DNA of 64,000 bases from Varroa destructor (Eukaryota; Arthropoda; Arachnida; Mesostigmata; Varroidae), in contig NW_019211460.1 in NCBI RefSeq assembly GCF_002443255.2, forward strand, positions 29,112,481 through 29,176,480, in the 5' to 3' direction. The number at the start of each line of letters is the position of its first letter. Position 1 is the stretch's first letter. Shown piece after piece: positions 12,363 through 24,946 of this stretch. Under the pieces are notes generated by a model. That model was given only the letters and a program-made list of their open reading frames with translations. It had not been told where the DNA came from and searched no databases. A program made the position numbers and the translations under genes.

Positions 12363-12875
12363 GTGAGTAGCTTGATGTAGTAGTGGCGTACAAGACGCCA
12401 AAAGTGAAAAATGGTCCTTCTAAATAGCGCCTGCAGTATACTCGCGAGAGCGAATTAGTTATAATTCAGATATTTCGTTGAAAAAACACGCAGGCCATGT
12501 CTGCAGTATTTATTGACAGTTTTCCTCAGCAGAAGTTTGGGTATACGAGTACGGCTTCATATACATAAATGTACACGAGCTAGGTGTTTCAAATGGAACT
12601 ACACGATCGAAATCTCTACGCTTCATATGTGCTCTGTTCTCTAGTCTCCCAGCTAACTAGGGCCGCTCGGTACCACATAAGGAACGTTTGTTATGATTTT
12701 TATCGAAGAACAATAACCTAAGAGATAAAAAGAAAAAACATTCACTTGTATGTAAGCAACAACGACAATCCTAATTGATCTAATCGGAAGTATCCTTATA
12801 ATTAAGAAATATAAAAATAATTTGTTCTATATTAGCATTATGCACAAGTCACCGATATATTTAGCGATCGATCCC

Positions 12876-12898
12876 TATATATATATATATATATATAT
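12876..12898. repeat. TA microsatellite
   Basis: Uninterrupted TA run of 23 bases. Confidence 0.9.
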
Positions 12899-13324
12899 GA
12901 CTTTAACTCGTGTTTAACACGCGTATTTCTTATACGCTTCGCTAATCGCCTGGGCAGCTCTGGAGTCGGGTCAATAAGTGGGTTAGGGACAATGTTGAAT
13001 AACCCTTTCGGTAATGGTGAGTGAGGTATTATTGTCATCAAACTGCGTGTTCTCGACTGCAATACCGGCTGTCTCTTTGTTCATTGTCCTACTTTGGGCG
13101 AGGGTCTCATAGCAATAGATGCCCCTCTTGTTCATTCCGTCATTATATATAGAACTTAGAAAAGCAACTCACGTTACGCATTTCTGTAGTCAACTGTCTC
13201 TATTTCTTTGTCGTCTCTGTTAATAAAACAGGAAAGCGTCTAGTCGCTAGCAGAACGCTACAAGCGTTCAGTGACTTGTACGATTTGTTTGTTGCGAAAC
13301 CGTTTACGCTTCCAATGTGTTTAG

Positions 13325-13420
13325 GTGGCTGTGGCTCAGGTTGCTTTCGGCGTTACGTTGGAACCACTTCTAAGCATAAATACTTTCTCAAGGCACCTTA
13401 ACTTACGTTTCCACTGCTTT
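13325..13420 (+). CDS. candidate internal exon, function unknown
   Basis: A pyrimidine-containing acceptor (GCTTCCAATGTGTTTAG/G) and a GTAAGT donor at 13421 bound a 96-base, 32-codon frame in phase 0 at both ends. The peptide is hydrophobic and mixed (VAVAQVAFGVTLEPLLSINT). Both splice sites lie close to consensus. No domain is recognised, and no partner exon could be assigned in phase. Confidence 0.3.
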
Positions 13421-14112
13421 GTAAGTATATCTAAGGCTGGCACTCGATGTGTGCAACGATCTTTGACAAGTTAAATTATATCCCTAACTCTATGGCTATC
13501 TATTTGTGTGGGTGAAGTGAGCATATGTGAGTTAGACGTTATTTTGTTATTGTTAGAAAATCAGTGACCTTTAAGCTCCATATAATTTTAGTTTAAAGGG
13601 CGCAAGCCAGTTTTGCTCAATAATTGTAACTTACTTTGTAAGCTAATTGTAATAAATACGGATACGTCATTTTTCTTGGTTATCTTGTCTGCTTCACAAA
13701 TTGTACAAGAACCGGATCAGTCGTTTATAGCCGCCGTCTCCAGCGTGAAATGTTTTAATATACTGGAAGCGTTCAAATACAATGGTTGTTAACTTTGAAT
13801 CACTCGGAATCGTATAGAATGGCCTCCGTTTAGAAGAGAAAATCCATAAACCTTCGTTTATACGCTACACTATGAACGTGTGTGAAGTTTTTAATATTTC
13901 CAAATTTGTACGCAATACCAAGTGCCGTCCAGGCACCATCAAAGGAAAGCAACTATTGTCGTTCACAAGGTTATCCGCTTAATTCTGTTTCCTAACGGAA
14001 TTCGGAAAGGTCGATACGATAGCGTTGTCAGGAGTGGTCCTGACGGTCGAGACAACCGATTTTCGTTGACCAGGATTTGACTCCTTAAAACTCCTTGCCA
14101 GTGCGATGATTT

Positions 14113-14307
14113 ATGGTACTCTCTTCGTTATTGGTTTTCTTCTTTTTAGTATGGTTGATCGCTGTTTCTCTAGTAAAACTTTTCAGAATTGACTTCAGCC
14201 CTCGTTTTGCTAAGCGCAGAGTTTTGTCCGGCAAAGATGTCTCGGACACTGACACAAACACTATGAGGGAACAAGCTGCCTGTGTATGGCTCCAAATCGA
14301 ATTGTAA
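14113..14307 (+). CDS. hypothetical small protein or terminal exon
   Basis: Read from ATG it gives 64 residues, with about 20 strongly hydrophobic residues at the N-terminus and then a hydrophilic tail (FAKRRVLSGKDVSDTDTNTM). This could be a small membrane-anchored or secreted protein. The hydrophobic stretch is also exactly what a pyrimidine tract encodes, and CTTTTCAG/AATTGAC inside it could be a splice acceptor, making only the tail coding. The two readings cannot be separated here. Confidence 0.2.
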   Translation: MVLSSLLVFFFLVWLIAVSLVKLFRIDFSPRFAKRRVLSGKDVSDTDTNTMREQAACVWLQIEL

Positions 14308-16824
14308 ATCTCTTATTGGCCGAGCACACTATACCGGAAACCGGGAAAGGACGCGCAAAAGGGGATAGTTTATACTGTTATTATGCGTTGCACAGAAAAG
14401 TCTTCGACGATTGTGTACAGGTAGTAGTAGTATACGACTACCATGCCCCAAATGTCTGTTCCTGACCCTGTATTCTTAGATGTCAAAATTACGTGTAGTA
14501 CGCGTATTCTTAACTGGAACATAGTCATATATGTCGAACGAAAAAGGGATATGATTGAATTTTACGTACGTATTTTCTAATCGTAGTATAATGAATGGTA
14601 GGGCATGTTAATAGGTGGCACATGGTTAAACATCTAAACTTTTGGGATTCTCCTGTAGAAGCCAGCAATTGTTAGTATTTTAAAACATCTCCAGAATCAA
14701 TTCAAGTGAACGACATATCACCCCCGAAAGGCCGATTGATACATCTGGTGGACAAAATGCATTGTTGATATTGGAAAACATTGTTACAAATGTCCAATGA
14801 GCTCTCTACTATGGATAAGTTCGATTCAGTTGTTTATAAATCAGGCCTTGAACGTTGTTTTCCATATTGGCGCTGAAGGTGTGCTTTCACAGCATTACCT
14901 TTAGGTACACAGTAATGGCTTCAACGAGATTACAAACAGTTTTTCCAACATTTAATGATCCCTCAAGGCTGGAAATACGTTTACGCATTTAGAACAAAGG
15001 CTTTAAATAAGCGAAGAAATGCTTTTCTATACGTAAAATTATACTTTACAAATGATTTCCCTTTTAAACGAATAGTCTGGCGAGCGACGGAGAGGCCAAC
15101 CTAGTCCAGTAAGGCAGCGTCCGCTTTACGAGCAAAGAGACGAAATTGGTGTTTTTTTTATGACCCTAGAGGAGTGTCCGTGGTCGAATTAATCGAACGG
15201 TAAGCTGTAACGTTCATATTGAATTTACGCATTTTATTATTGCGTAGGGTGGACGTTTTACTAGATTAGGATGAAGATAGAATAATGGAGCCTTATCACT
15301 TTGTGTGGCAAGCTATACAATTGTTGTCAGCCTAAAGTTAAGAGTATTTCTTCCATAAATATAAACAGGCAGGCTGTATAGGCAACCTATTAATTATCTA
15401 ACATGGTAAACATTTCATCTCAAAATATCCGGCGGTCGACTGACCAAGCGCTGATTCCTCGAACAACTCATGTAGCTCGTGCCTGAGCAAGTCGTTATCA
15501 TTACCTGTCGTCACGTCATTTTTGCGCCACTGGGACATTCAACGCCAACGCAATCGGCGGCCGTTTTACGTACGGCTGTACACCTCGGCTGCTCCTATTC
15601 GTATTCGTCCAATTGCTATAGTGTTCCCGAAAAAAGCGTAGGTTCACCGCTGTGATGTACGCTCCCCCTCTAGAGGTTATGTTCGGCTTCACCGTTGGGT
15701 AGGACTAGTTTTTGATAACCAATTAGGCCATTGCTTGTAAAGAAACAGGGCATTTGGAGCTAGTGGATTCACTACCTTGTTAGTCAGATATGTTAGGCCT
15801 TTTTAGCTAGCTTACTGTGTTCTCCTAATCGTAATGGACTACGTAGGGTGGTTAGATTTACCACGCCAAAGTAGATGCGCAGACGTAAAAAAGGTTAATA
15901 GCCATGGTTTTTTTTATGGAGCTCCTGAATCTTGTAGAAAGGTTAGAACCACAAGTAGAACCTTCCACGCACAGCCTTCTACCCATTACGAATTTCGTCA
16001 GTTGTTTTTCCAGTGCCTCATCTGCATTTGCGAGCCCGCAGAGACGCCAACACGCAATAGACACACCTCGACAACTACGATAGATTTGGTCGAATCAGAG
16101 AAGAAAATATATGTGGTATGTAGTTAAAGATATCCGCAGATAATTTGCTCTAGTGCGTGTAGTACTAGGCTTGTAATCTATGTAGGTTGGAGAAATGTAT
16201 ATGATATTTGTTCTGCTATGTACCAGACTGAACTTTGTGCTACATTCAGTTAGCTAGAATGATTGCCTACTCTTAGAATTAATGCTTTGTCACATTCTCG
16301 CTTGAATACAGAGTTATAGTATCTTTAGATAGGTCTGTGCCTTAGGAACAAAGCAATGAATGAATTTATAGGTGTGTCCCTGCGCAGATTTGGACTCGTT
16401 ATTTTCTTGTTAATAACTTTAGATGTCGACAGGCCATGGAAAAAGTACTCCATTGCTACGTATGTTGATTTAATAAAATGTCTTAGGTCAAAGAAGATTA
16501 AAATCTAACGTCACGGCTACGTCCTACTGTTGTGCCGGGTATTCCATCTTCGTTGACAGACAAATTACTTCATATTCAGACCTGTTTCAATGGGAATGAA
16601 AGAAAAGATTTGCCTGGTGATGAGGTTGGAGACGTCGTGCACACTTCGATCTACCGTTTACAGAAATCCATCAGTATGCTGACGTCAAAACGATAGTGAC
16701 ATTTCGGGCTACGGGATATACTGTTGAGTACGTAAGGCGTTGTTGCGCTTTTTTTTGTTCTGTACATGCACATGCAGACTTTCTTTAGTATGTGGCTGAC
16801 TGTACACCAGCCAATGATAGAGAT

Positions 16825-16844
16825 GTATTCTGTCGACAGAATAC
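16825..16844. repeat. perfect 20-base palindrome
   Basis: GTATTCTGTCGACAGAATAC equals its own reverse complement. No functional context is seen. Confidence 0.9.
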
Positions 16845-18567
16845 TATTCCGTATCCCTGTAAAACAATTTCTTGTGCCCATCGGAGAAAAAGTGTCGGTC
16901 TTTGTCTAGCTAGCCTTGACAGATCACATATACTACTAAAAAAGTCTGTGAGTATTACGGCGGAATAAGCCATTAACGATTAATACGAATAGTCCAAATA
17001 AATTTCACAAAGTTGATTTACTACCATACGCAGTCATTCGTACAGAGATACGAATAGCCATGCTTTGGCACGAATTTTCCTAATATTCAGACGTTAGAGT
17101 TGCATATGGATAGGTAAGGCCGATGGCCTGTATCTTTCAATACGTTGAAACTTGCACATATGCATCTGGGTATTCCATAACCTTTTCAGACTGTTGAAAG
17201 TCAACTGTCAGCACTATACAAGAGACAGGCTCGCAGAGCTCAAACTAGCCACATGGACGGTACTCTAAAATAGGGTCAAGGTGTTGACGTCCAGCCGAAT
17301 GATTGGCGCTTTTGATACGGAGCTACATGGGCACGTTCGTTGACGACCATGTGTTCCACGAGTGACGCGTCATTTATATCACCCTGAACAAATGCACCTG
17401 CGCATTGACACATGATATACACAAGCTAACTAGAGTTAAGGCAGAGGAACTCGACGGGTTTCAACATGCCGTCGACACCGCCGTGTGGCTCTAGAAACTA
17501 GAGTATGGACGAACTGGACCCGAGAACTGGTCCTAGTGTCAGATTCTAAGCATTTTCTTCCAAAAAAAAAACAGATCGGGAATTGTACATTTGTAAGTTC
17601 TTCCATTTCACTACTTTATTATCGTATAATTTTTTTTTTAATTTACTATTACTGCAGTTATCTAACAGACGAAAACGTTATGTGAACGATAGCGTAATAA
17701 GCTATCACGGGATATGAAATGGAATATCAAATCGAACTGTGGTACATCGTTTAGTGACGTATAGTGTCCGCATCGTTTAAATATGGATGAGACTAAAACG
17801 CAGAACTTATTCGACCCGTGATAGAATTTTAGTCTATAGCTTCAAAAACGACTTCAAGATCTCCGACACTCCGACCTGAACAGAACGACTCTCGGCCAAC
17901 GTCATGAATGACATCAGGCGGGCTGATGGCAACAAGAACCATCGCGGCAGCTTCTTCGTTAAGTAGTCAACGTTTTCAGCTGGAACTACTTCGATTTCAG
18001 TTCCTCCGATACATGTCGATCTGTCTTAGTTGTCTGCTCTCCGCCGTTCATTTCTGATGCTCAGTTCACAAATCCCTGCCTATATGTTTGGATCATACGT
18101 ACTCGTCTTTTCAAAACCCCTGGCTACTCTGAAGTGTACATCATGTGCGCAGACGTTATTATAAAATACTGAGCGATGCATATAAATGTTATTAAAGTAG
18201 AGATTTTTCATATTGATTATGTATCGTTTTAGTCGATAATATCCTGCCATTTTTCTGCAAACACAATTTCTCTGGTTTCCGGACGAAAGCTATTGATGCG
18301 TGATTTTTGCATTTAATTTAAAGTAGATTAGATTGATATCACAGAGGGATTTCTGCGGAAACCGAAGTGACTAATAACCCGATAATGTCAGGTCCGGGTG
18401 GAGCTGCGGATGCATAAAAAATTTCCAGCAGAAGCTTTCCGGGGAGCTAAAAATGTATGTGATCTAAAGCCATGATGGCGCTCTTTCCGCTCTCTAGTTC
18501 CAGTGATTTGCTTTCAAAAATTTGACGTATTCACACGTTGACGCTAGAGATTCTACTCGTTTTGGTA

Positions 18568-18599
18568 GGCGGCGGCGGCGGCGGCGGCGGCAGCAGCAG
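18568..18599 (+). repeat. GGC/CAG trinucleotide repeat
   Basis: About eight GGC units run into three CAG units. It lies inside open frames on both strands (poly-Arg/Gly on plus, poly-Pro/Ala on minus), but neither frame is otherwise convincing as coding. Confidence 0.85.
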
Positions 18600-20398
18600 G
18601 CTCATAATACACGATTTCCTTGCAATCCCGACAAAGACATTGTATTATCTACTTTAGTATCGGAGCACATCTTCGTCGCACACTCCGATGACTCGAGTTC
18701 AGGTTTTAGAATCGGATAAATTGTTTTTGAAAAAAGCTTATCGTAGCCAATGCTTTTAAATAGCTTAAGACTGTTTGGTAAAGATTTTCATCTGAAACTG
18801 TGCAGCACGTGTGCCTTCGTTGTAAAGCTGTGAAAAATTTCTCAAGAAAATCATTCACCTTTAAGTCGGCATATCAATCCAGATCTGAGTAGAGACGATT
18901 TTAGTACACGTACTATTTTACGTTTGTCAACGACAAATATTGACCAGACAGGTCACATTAATAATAGAGCTACGCAGGTGCGACGACCCAATGTATAGTT
19001 ACTATATCTGCATGGAAGTCTACAGTAGCATTCAATAAGCGGATGAGGTGATTTTTTTTTCAGCTGACTAGTCGCTGCTTAGTGAATGTACGACGACAAA
19101 TATGCTACCTTCCCCTGTAGACATCGTTCAACAAATGAAACTTCAGTATATCACATACGACGAGATCAAACCGAACCGAAACAGCGATTAGAGCAGTCTC
19201 TGTGATTAAATATATGAGTTCTTAAATACGTTCTCGTAACACAGTTAGTTGTAAACATGATGACCAACATGTGTGTGTGATAATATCAGCGCAGCATATA
19301 AAATTGAGAGCTTCGAACAAATGAATTATATTTTGACTGAGGCGTTTAGAAGCATCGATCTTCGCACTCTCAACTCACTCACGAAACGACAAATGATAGG
19401 GAGCCAATTTTCGTAATTTGAAAATTTTCCTACGGGCTCCCCCTAACGACTTTGCTACGTAGTGTGTAAAGAGGCCAGGAACGCGCGCAGCAAGCAGAGT
19501 CTTCTTCCGGCTGCCTTTGTTCTCGACAAACCCATTTATCGCAGTAATAATGAGACTCGGTTACTTCAGCGCGAGCAAACCCGGCAACAACAGAAGAAAC
19601 TTACCTTTGCTTTGCCGGTGCGAAATGTAGAAAATCATATGGAAAATGTAAAATCTAAGTGTTCCGAAGAACAACGACGATATGATCGAACAACACCGTT
19701 GTGCTCACTTCCATCCGCCGGGGTTTGTGTGATTTATGCGAGGAAAGGGCATTTAGTGTCTGTACGAAGAGAAGAGGTGACATGGGGTATTCTGCCACGA
19801 TAAAAAGGCAGACTAGCGATGTCAACATGTCTTTTCAACCGTTTCCCTATAATGCATTGCTCCTCGAGTTCAAAATCGATAAACACCAAGAATATGAAGC
19901 TTGAATTAGGGAAAATGCAGCAACGTTGTCAGGGTGGCGAAATGGAACCCCCTGTTTGAGCTTAAATACTGATACAATTAGATGGTTAACAGAACCCCGT
20001 GAACCTGTTCCGGAACTAGACTAGTTTTTAAGGTAAAAGAGGGCTTTATTTCGAACAGAATGATCGGAAAAGACATGATTCCTTTAGGCAAACATCTCTA
20101 GTTCCGTTTGCAATAGTAACGTTAATAGTAGCTGACTATAACGATAATTTGGCATTTTGTTAAATTGTTTGCTCCGACAAAGAGTGTTACAGTTTACAAG
20201 ACAAATTATAAATCTGTGTACTGACCACAGAAGAATTTTGCTCTTCACTACCCATCAACGACAACGTGCAAGCCCGTGTGGAAGACCTTACATAAACCCA
20301 CGAGAGTTCCCATGACCTAGGACTACCGAGACGCGTCTGCTGCTAATGACAACTAGAATCCTTATAGTTGAATCCTCTCATTTTCAAGGTTTGTTATG

Positions 20399-20761
20399 TC
20401 ATGTCATTACAGCGTACCCAATGGATGGCCGCTTTCCCGCAGTGTCCCCAGTCTCTTCAGCTTCCAAAAGCTTCAGTCTATTCTCACGGCGCGGTGCGAT
20501 CCATCGAGCAGAGTCAGGATTAAAAAATCGAATTTCAGTTGACAATCAAATTGTCGCGGTGGCTGGGTTGGAGAAAACTATGCCAGTTTTTTTCAGCCCT
20601 ACGACATCAACTCTCACTAACAAATCAGCGTAGGTCTCATCGATAGGCCTGTTGTCTTCGACGCCATTGTCTGATGGCTACGGTGCATTCGGTAGGTGGT
20701 TACTCCGTGGAGTTGGCCTGGCACGAGTGTTGCTTTCATTGGCTGGCGTCCTCAGACAAAT
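20399..20761 (-). pseudogene. coding-like minus-strand segment with two stops
   Basis: One minus frame of 121 codons reads like protein throughout but is broken by TAG at 20678-20680 and TGA at 20546-20548. The middle part includes IDETYADLLVRVDVVGLKK; the last part includes ENRLKLLEAEETGDTAGK. A plus-strand frame (20346-20633) over the same bases has no stops, so the true coding strand is not certain. No family is recognised. It could be a decayed gene, several exons with small introns, or chance in GC-richer DNA. Confidence 0.2.
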
Positions 20762-20784
20762 CTAATCTAAATATTGCATAATGA

Positions 20785-21171
20785 ATCCACCAAAATAGAG
20801 AATCGGCGGCAGCAGCAGCATATCTGGTACTATTCACGGTAGAAGCACCAGCAACAGCATTAGCAACAATAATGACAGCAGCCATCGTTCAGCCTATGGC
20901 AACGAACATGCCTCGAGCACTCTGCGGGAGCTTAGGGCGTCACACCGTCACTTCAGGGCAGGCTGGGAGAGAAAACGCCGGCAGCTTCGAAAGCATATCA
21001 GAGTGCATCGAGCAATATGGCCGCGAATGGAGTACTACGGATTCATCCATTCCACTTTACGAGGAGCCAGGGGAAGTGGTCATACTCACTTCCGTAGCTA
21101 ACGATGACGAAGATGGCGATGCCGAAGAGAAAAAGGTTGAGCTGTACAAGCTAGTCGATAGACGCAAATAA
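20785..21171 (+). CDS. candidate terminal exon, acidic C-terminus
   Basis: Open for 128 codons after a TGA at 20782, ending at TAA 21169-21171. A plausible splice acceptor is CCACCAAAATAG or AATAGAG near 20797-20800; otherwise an ATG at 20872 gives 99 residues. The first part is Ala-rich and hydrophobic (a CAG/GCA repeat). The second contains ECIEQYGREW, the acidic run NDDEDGDAEEKK, and ends YKLVDRRK. AATAAA overlaps the stop codon (21167-21172). The composition is the most protein-like in this part of the window, but the family is unknown. Confidence 0.4.
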   Translation: MHQNRESAAAAAYLVLFTVEAPATALATIMTAAIVQPMATNMPRALCGSLGRHTVTSGQAGRENAGSFESISECIEQYGREWSTTDSSIPLYEEPGEVVILTSVANDDEDGDAEEKKVELYKLVDRRK

Positions 21172-21172
21172 A
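21167..21172 (+). terminator. AATAAA overlapping a stop codon
   Basis: The hexamer is formed by the last AAA codon, TAA and the next bases. If used, the 3' UTR would be about 10-30 bases long. Confidence 0.2.
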
Positions 21173-21381
21173 CCCGACTGCGCCTGTTGTGCTGATGGTC
21201 ATGGGGTCGGTTCCACCGAGCGTTTAAGGGGGCTATGAGCTAGAATGGGTGTGTTATCATGGCCATTCTAGCAGCAGAATCCGCCGGGGGTATCATGTTA
21301 GCTGGGCTAAGAAGGAGCGGGCGTCAGCAGTAGGAAAAAGCCTTTTGAGCGCTAGCTCGCGTGCGTGAGACCGGTACTTAC

Positions 21382-21694
21382 ATAGAGGAGCTTGTACATA
21401 TTTATTCGCGGAGTACAGTAGATCTGGCGATCTATAGGCGGTGGAGGGGTGATGGCGAAGAAAATTCACGGACGGAGCGTGTCTCGATTGTATGCTAGGA
21501 GAGGCTGTGCCTATGAGAGAATGAGTTTCACCATACGTTGGCGGCTGGATTATAAATGATCCCTCTCCTATATTAATATTGGCCGGCAGCAAGTACAGAT
21601 GGATTGGGTCATAGTACTGTTGCCGTTTTAGTTCGTAAATCCAAGGGTATTTTGGCGCTGCCACTATTGCTGTGAACTGCGCAGTTAACAGCAT
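21382..21694 (-). CDS. candidate exon, Tyr/Pro-rich, strong donor
   Basis: From ATG at 21694 (directly preceded by TAG, itself a possible acceptor) the minus frame is open to a consensus donor, CTCTAT/GTAAGTACC, with the exon ending at 21382. The frame runs on to 21293 if unspliced. The roughly 104 residues start MLLTAQFTAIVAAPKYPW, which resembles a short signal peptide, and are rich in Y, P, S and H. That suits a secreted or structural protein, but this is inference. It runs opposite to the terminal exon 210 bases away; the two would be convergent. Confidence 0.35.
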
Positions 21695-23395
21695 CTATGT
21701 AAGCCGTGGGACAAGGGCTAATATTGTGTGAAATGATAGAGGAGCAGACGCGTCGATAAGGTATCGCTCGGTTCGAAGTTTGAAGATAGTTTGCAGCTAA
21801 CGACCACCAAATCAGATCTGCAACGAGTGAAATCATCAAAGATGTTTTCGAGTCACCGTAAACAGGTATAAGTAAACGAGGTTGATTATATTCAAATAAT
21901 ATAGAACGTCCAACAAACTAGTATTCAAGCTATTATCACCTGTATCTTAATATATATAAGTCATATTTAAAAATAAAATTATTCATTATCGAATTCTAGT
22001 TCTGCACGACAAGCAGGTGGCGTTTCCTATGAACCGCAATACTGGCAGAAAAGAACCTGTAAACACTCAAATGCAGTAGAACACTGCTCGTGACATTTAT
22101 AATAATCAGACAGAGTTCGAAAAAGACTAAATTGGGAAAAAGTTATCTTAATGTTAGGAATATACCAACTTTGCAATAAGGTTCACCGCAGAATCTTTAT
22201 AAACCACACGGGGCTGTTACAGCAGTGGCAGCGGAGTGTGTCCTGCACCCCAGGGCGACCTTGGTAAAAAAAGATATTTCAGAGAATTAAGGTCACCTTT
22301 CTTGACGTAACTGTCTTCGTTCTTGGCTTTTTAACGTAAATAACGCTGGGCTGGTCGTTAGTACCGTAGAACTGAAGACGATATTCAGCGGCTGAGAACA
22401 GTGAGAAATTTCATAGATTTAATAGAAAAATAGAACACTGATATGAACAATTCATAAATCAGACAACTTATCTAACACTTTTGTCAGATGGAAAATTTAT
22501 ATTGTTGTTAGCTTGAACTTGCGAAGCTTATAGCATTTGCCTTGCTTCTATTCGATGTGAAAACCAGTGACTCACTTATTATGATCTCTTTAGCTGTACT
22601 CAGGTGGGAACGCCATCATCCCAAGTTGTCTACAGCTGCGTTACTGATTCGGCTCAATGGCATGCAGAGCAGAGAGAGAAACGTCTTGGATACTGAGACT
22701 AAAAAACATTCTAGATCCCATAAATTCCTATGACGGCCAAGTCGAACGCGTTTCCCTACTGAACTTAGCAATACGTGACGTTCTTTGCGCTTGAAACTTT
22801 GTAAACATCCGTCGCTTGGTGCTTGAAGCCACCCACCTACTTAACGGCTGTAGCAGACGAAAAATGCGAAACATTTCTTTATCCAGATTCTTTACCGAAG
22901 CCCTACGAGAGTATTGTAGGTGAAAGAGAACTGCAATAGTTAGTCTAATATTTAGTTTTTTCTTAAACAGACATTTTATAAACGAAAGTCAAATATAAAG
23001 CGTCACCTAGTTGTACTTCTATGAGCCTATATTGCAATGTCGCAGACAGGAATAAGTGCATTCGTTTCTTGAATCATTATATACTCACTGTTTATGGGCA
23101 CTCACAAAAAAAACACCCCATCTCCGTTAACGACCGATGGCCATAGCCAGCTTCGTTTGTGGCAAATCGTAGCAGCGGAGAATAGGCTCGCCGGTAGCAA
23201 GCAACCTGTTTACTGTCCACTAAATTACGGCTGTGTTCCGACCATCATATATCTGTCGTCCCGAGCGACAATGACAAAGCGTAATATGCAGTTACTTCAT
23301 GTCTGGCTGGAAAGGGGCCTCAACAACAAAACGTTACCTGCCTTCATCACAAACAGTTATTAGATATGACGCACGAGTGCCTTTAGATTGATTCG

Positions 23396-23745
23396 TCATG
23401 GAACCTTTTCGAAGTCTCTCTTGATGAACTCACCGATCGGCTCGTGACGTTCACTGAGAGTCTCGTGATTCTCTACGGCATTGTCTCGACTCCTCCAAAG
23501 CAACAAAGCGGTTCTATTCATAGAGAACAATATTAAGATAAAATGTTTGTCTGTATATCTGTATCCAATCCACCGTTTTATTACATCGATCAAATGGTTG
23601 ACCGCTACTTTGAGCACGGCCAATATTTGTCTATCAACAAGTATCATTTCAGTTCCGATCGTTCTGTCTATTCATTACCGCAGTGTCCTCAATAGCAACC
23701 GTTTCTGTCATTCGTAGTAGGAGTGCAATGAGATTAACAGAAACG
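23396..23745 (-). pseudogene. decayed non-LTR reverse-transcriptase fragment (probable)
   Basis: The minus frame 23647-23396 (83 codons) begins ILVDRQILAVLKVAVNHLID and continues through a Lys/Trp stretch to HFILILFSMNR. In non-LTR retrotransposon RTs the catalytic Y-x-D-D is followed by such a helix, a W-containing segment and a K-T/H-x-F-x-x-F-S strand. Here the catalytic motif reads LVDR, so it would be inactive. Just upstream in another frame (about 23650-23745) is ALLLRMTETVAIEDTAVM, which suits the segment before the catalytic strand. The frame change and lost catalytic residues indicate decay. The assignment is by eye. Confidence 0.4.
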
Positions 23746-23825
23746 TCCTGTTAGGTCTGATTAGGCGTTGAATAGGCGCCGAAGATCAAACCGAGTCTAA
23801 GTGTCAAAAATAACATTGCATAAAT

Positions 23826-24203
23826 ATGTATATAGATATAGTGAACTTTGCGCGGTGTGTCGGTGATCGCTATCGTCTAAACGAAAGACTGTACGAAATA
23901 GAAAGATTGTACCACGACGACGAGATAGCAAACATAAAAATGTACTTATGGGAGACAAACGTGTTATCTACTCATTATTTTCGTTCCAGAACACGCTGGA
24001 CTGCTCGACTTCAGCTGGCCGCCCAAAGGGACGTGCTCCTCAGACAAAAACGGCATCAATTGAATGTCGTCCTCTATGCGTCGGATCCGCTTCTATGTTT
24101 AGACCGTAAAAACAAAGGTAGCGGAGGCTTTATGGAAGAAATACGCAAACTGACTGACTGGCAATTAACTATTAAGATTGAGCTACTGGGGGTTGCAGGA
24201 TAA
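23826..24203 (+). CDS. hypothetical 125-residue open frame
   Basis: An ATG frame of 125 codons with even, protein-like composition: charged and rich in R, L and E (for example RLNERLYEIERLYHDDEIAN), with no low complexity. A TTTCGTTCCAG acceptor and an AAAG/GTAGCG donor inside it could define a shorter exon. It abuts the RT-like remnant and could be part of a dead element rather than a host gene. No motif is recognised. Confidence 0.3.
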   Translation: MYIDIVNFARCVGDRYRLNERLYEIERLYHDDEIANIKMYLWETNVLSTHYFRSRTRWTARLQLAAQRDVLLRQKRHQLNVVLYASDPLLCLDRKNKGSGGFMEEIRKLTDWQLTIKIELLGVAG

Positions 24204-24868
24204 AGACGGCTTATGGGCGTGCACTTCTGCGTCTGAAGTCTGTATCCCAAAAAAAAATCGTAGTTCCACTGTAGGACAAGTATTGATCTAGGGAACCGGC
24301 AACCGGCGGCCGTAAACGTAACAGCAGGAGCTCAGCGATACCGCAGCGGCGCGTCGGTAGATGCACAGAAGAGTGGCCCTAAACGTCTAATCACGACTGC
24401 CGTGGGATGGACGGAAGATGCGCAAATAGCCGAAACACATCAAAGGGTTAGCTAAATAGGAACTGGCGAGAAAAACAGTCGATAAAATCTAATCTTTGTT
24501 TATTGGCTTGAAGTATTTGTTAGTTACGACGGCCAAGTACAGCAACGAACCATATCTGCGTTGTCTTAGGGTCACTCATTAAAATGTGTGCGTTTATCGC
24601 ACTGAGGTGTCTGAGGCTACTGGGAAAATCAAAAGTGCTCGACTATTGATCCTATATTATATAATTGTGGGTTATAAATATAAAAGAATGGTCGCGAATT
24701 CATTATCGTATATGGAATTGGCACGTTATTGAATTGTTCTTACCACCGAGAACGATATCCGGAACATTATGTCTCCTTGAAAAGCAACATAACGAGTAAA
24801 TTAAAAAAATTTCATTTTCTACATGTCGCCCAATGAAGACCTTGGTATGCTTGGTACCTAGGTAGGCC

Positions 24869-24946
24869 TCGACGGTGCAGTGGTAGCATAGTTGCCTATC
24901 AGCTGAAGCGTCATGCAAGCTGGTGTACTTCAAGTGGAAACGTTCA
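24869..24946 (+). repeat. weak tRNA-like SINE fragment
   Basis: GGTGCAGTGGTAGCATAGTTGCC resembles the A-box region of the copy at 44587 (shared TGCAGTGG and GTTTGCC/GTTGCC), and TACTTCAAGTGG stands where a B box would be. Degenerate. Confidence 0.25.

Larger units (their letters stand above)
14308..20398. other. long stretch without a supported gene
   Basis: Only short chance frames are visible. Notable items are a 20-base palindrome at 16825, a GGC/CAG repeat at 18568, and a minus-strand GTAAGT donor near 19600 whose upstream sequence does not look coding. Confidence 0.5.

Noticed and set aside
19600..19900. Minus-strand exon before a CAAAG/GTAAGT donor
   Set aside because: The only open frame upstream is Phe/Ile-rich, from T-rich DNA, and does not look coding.
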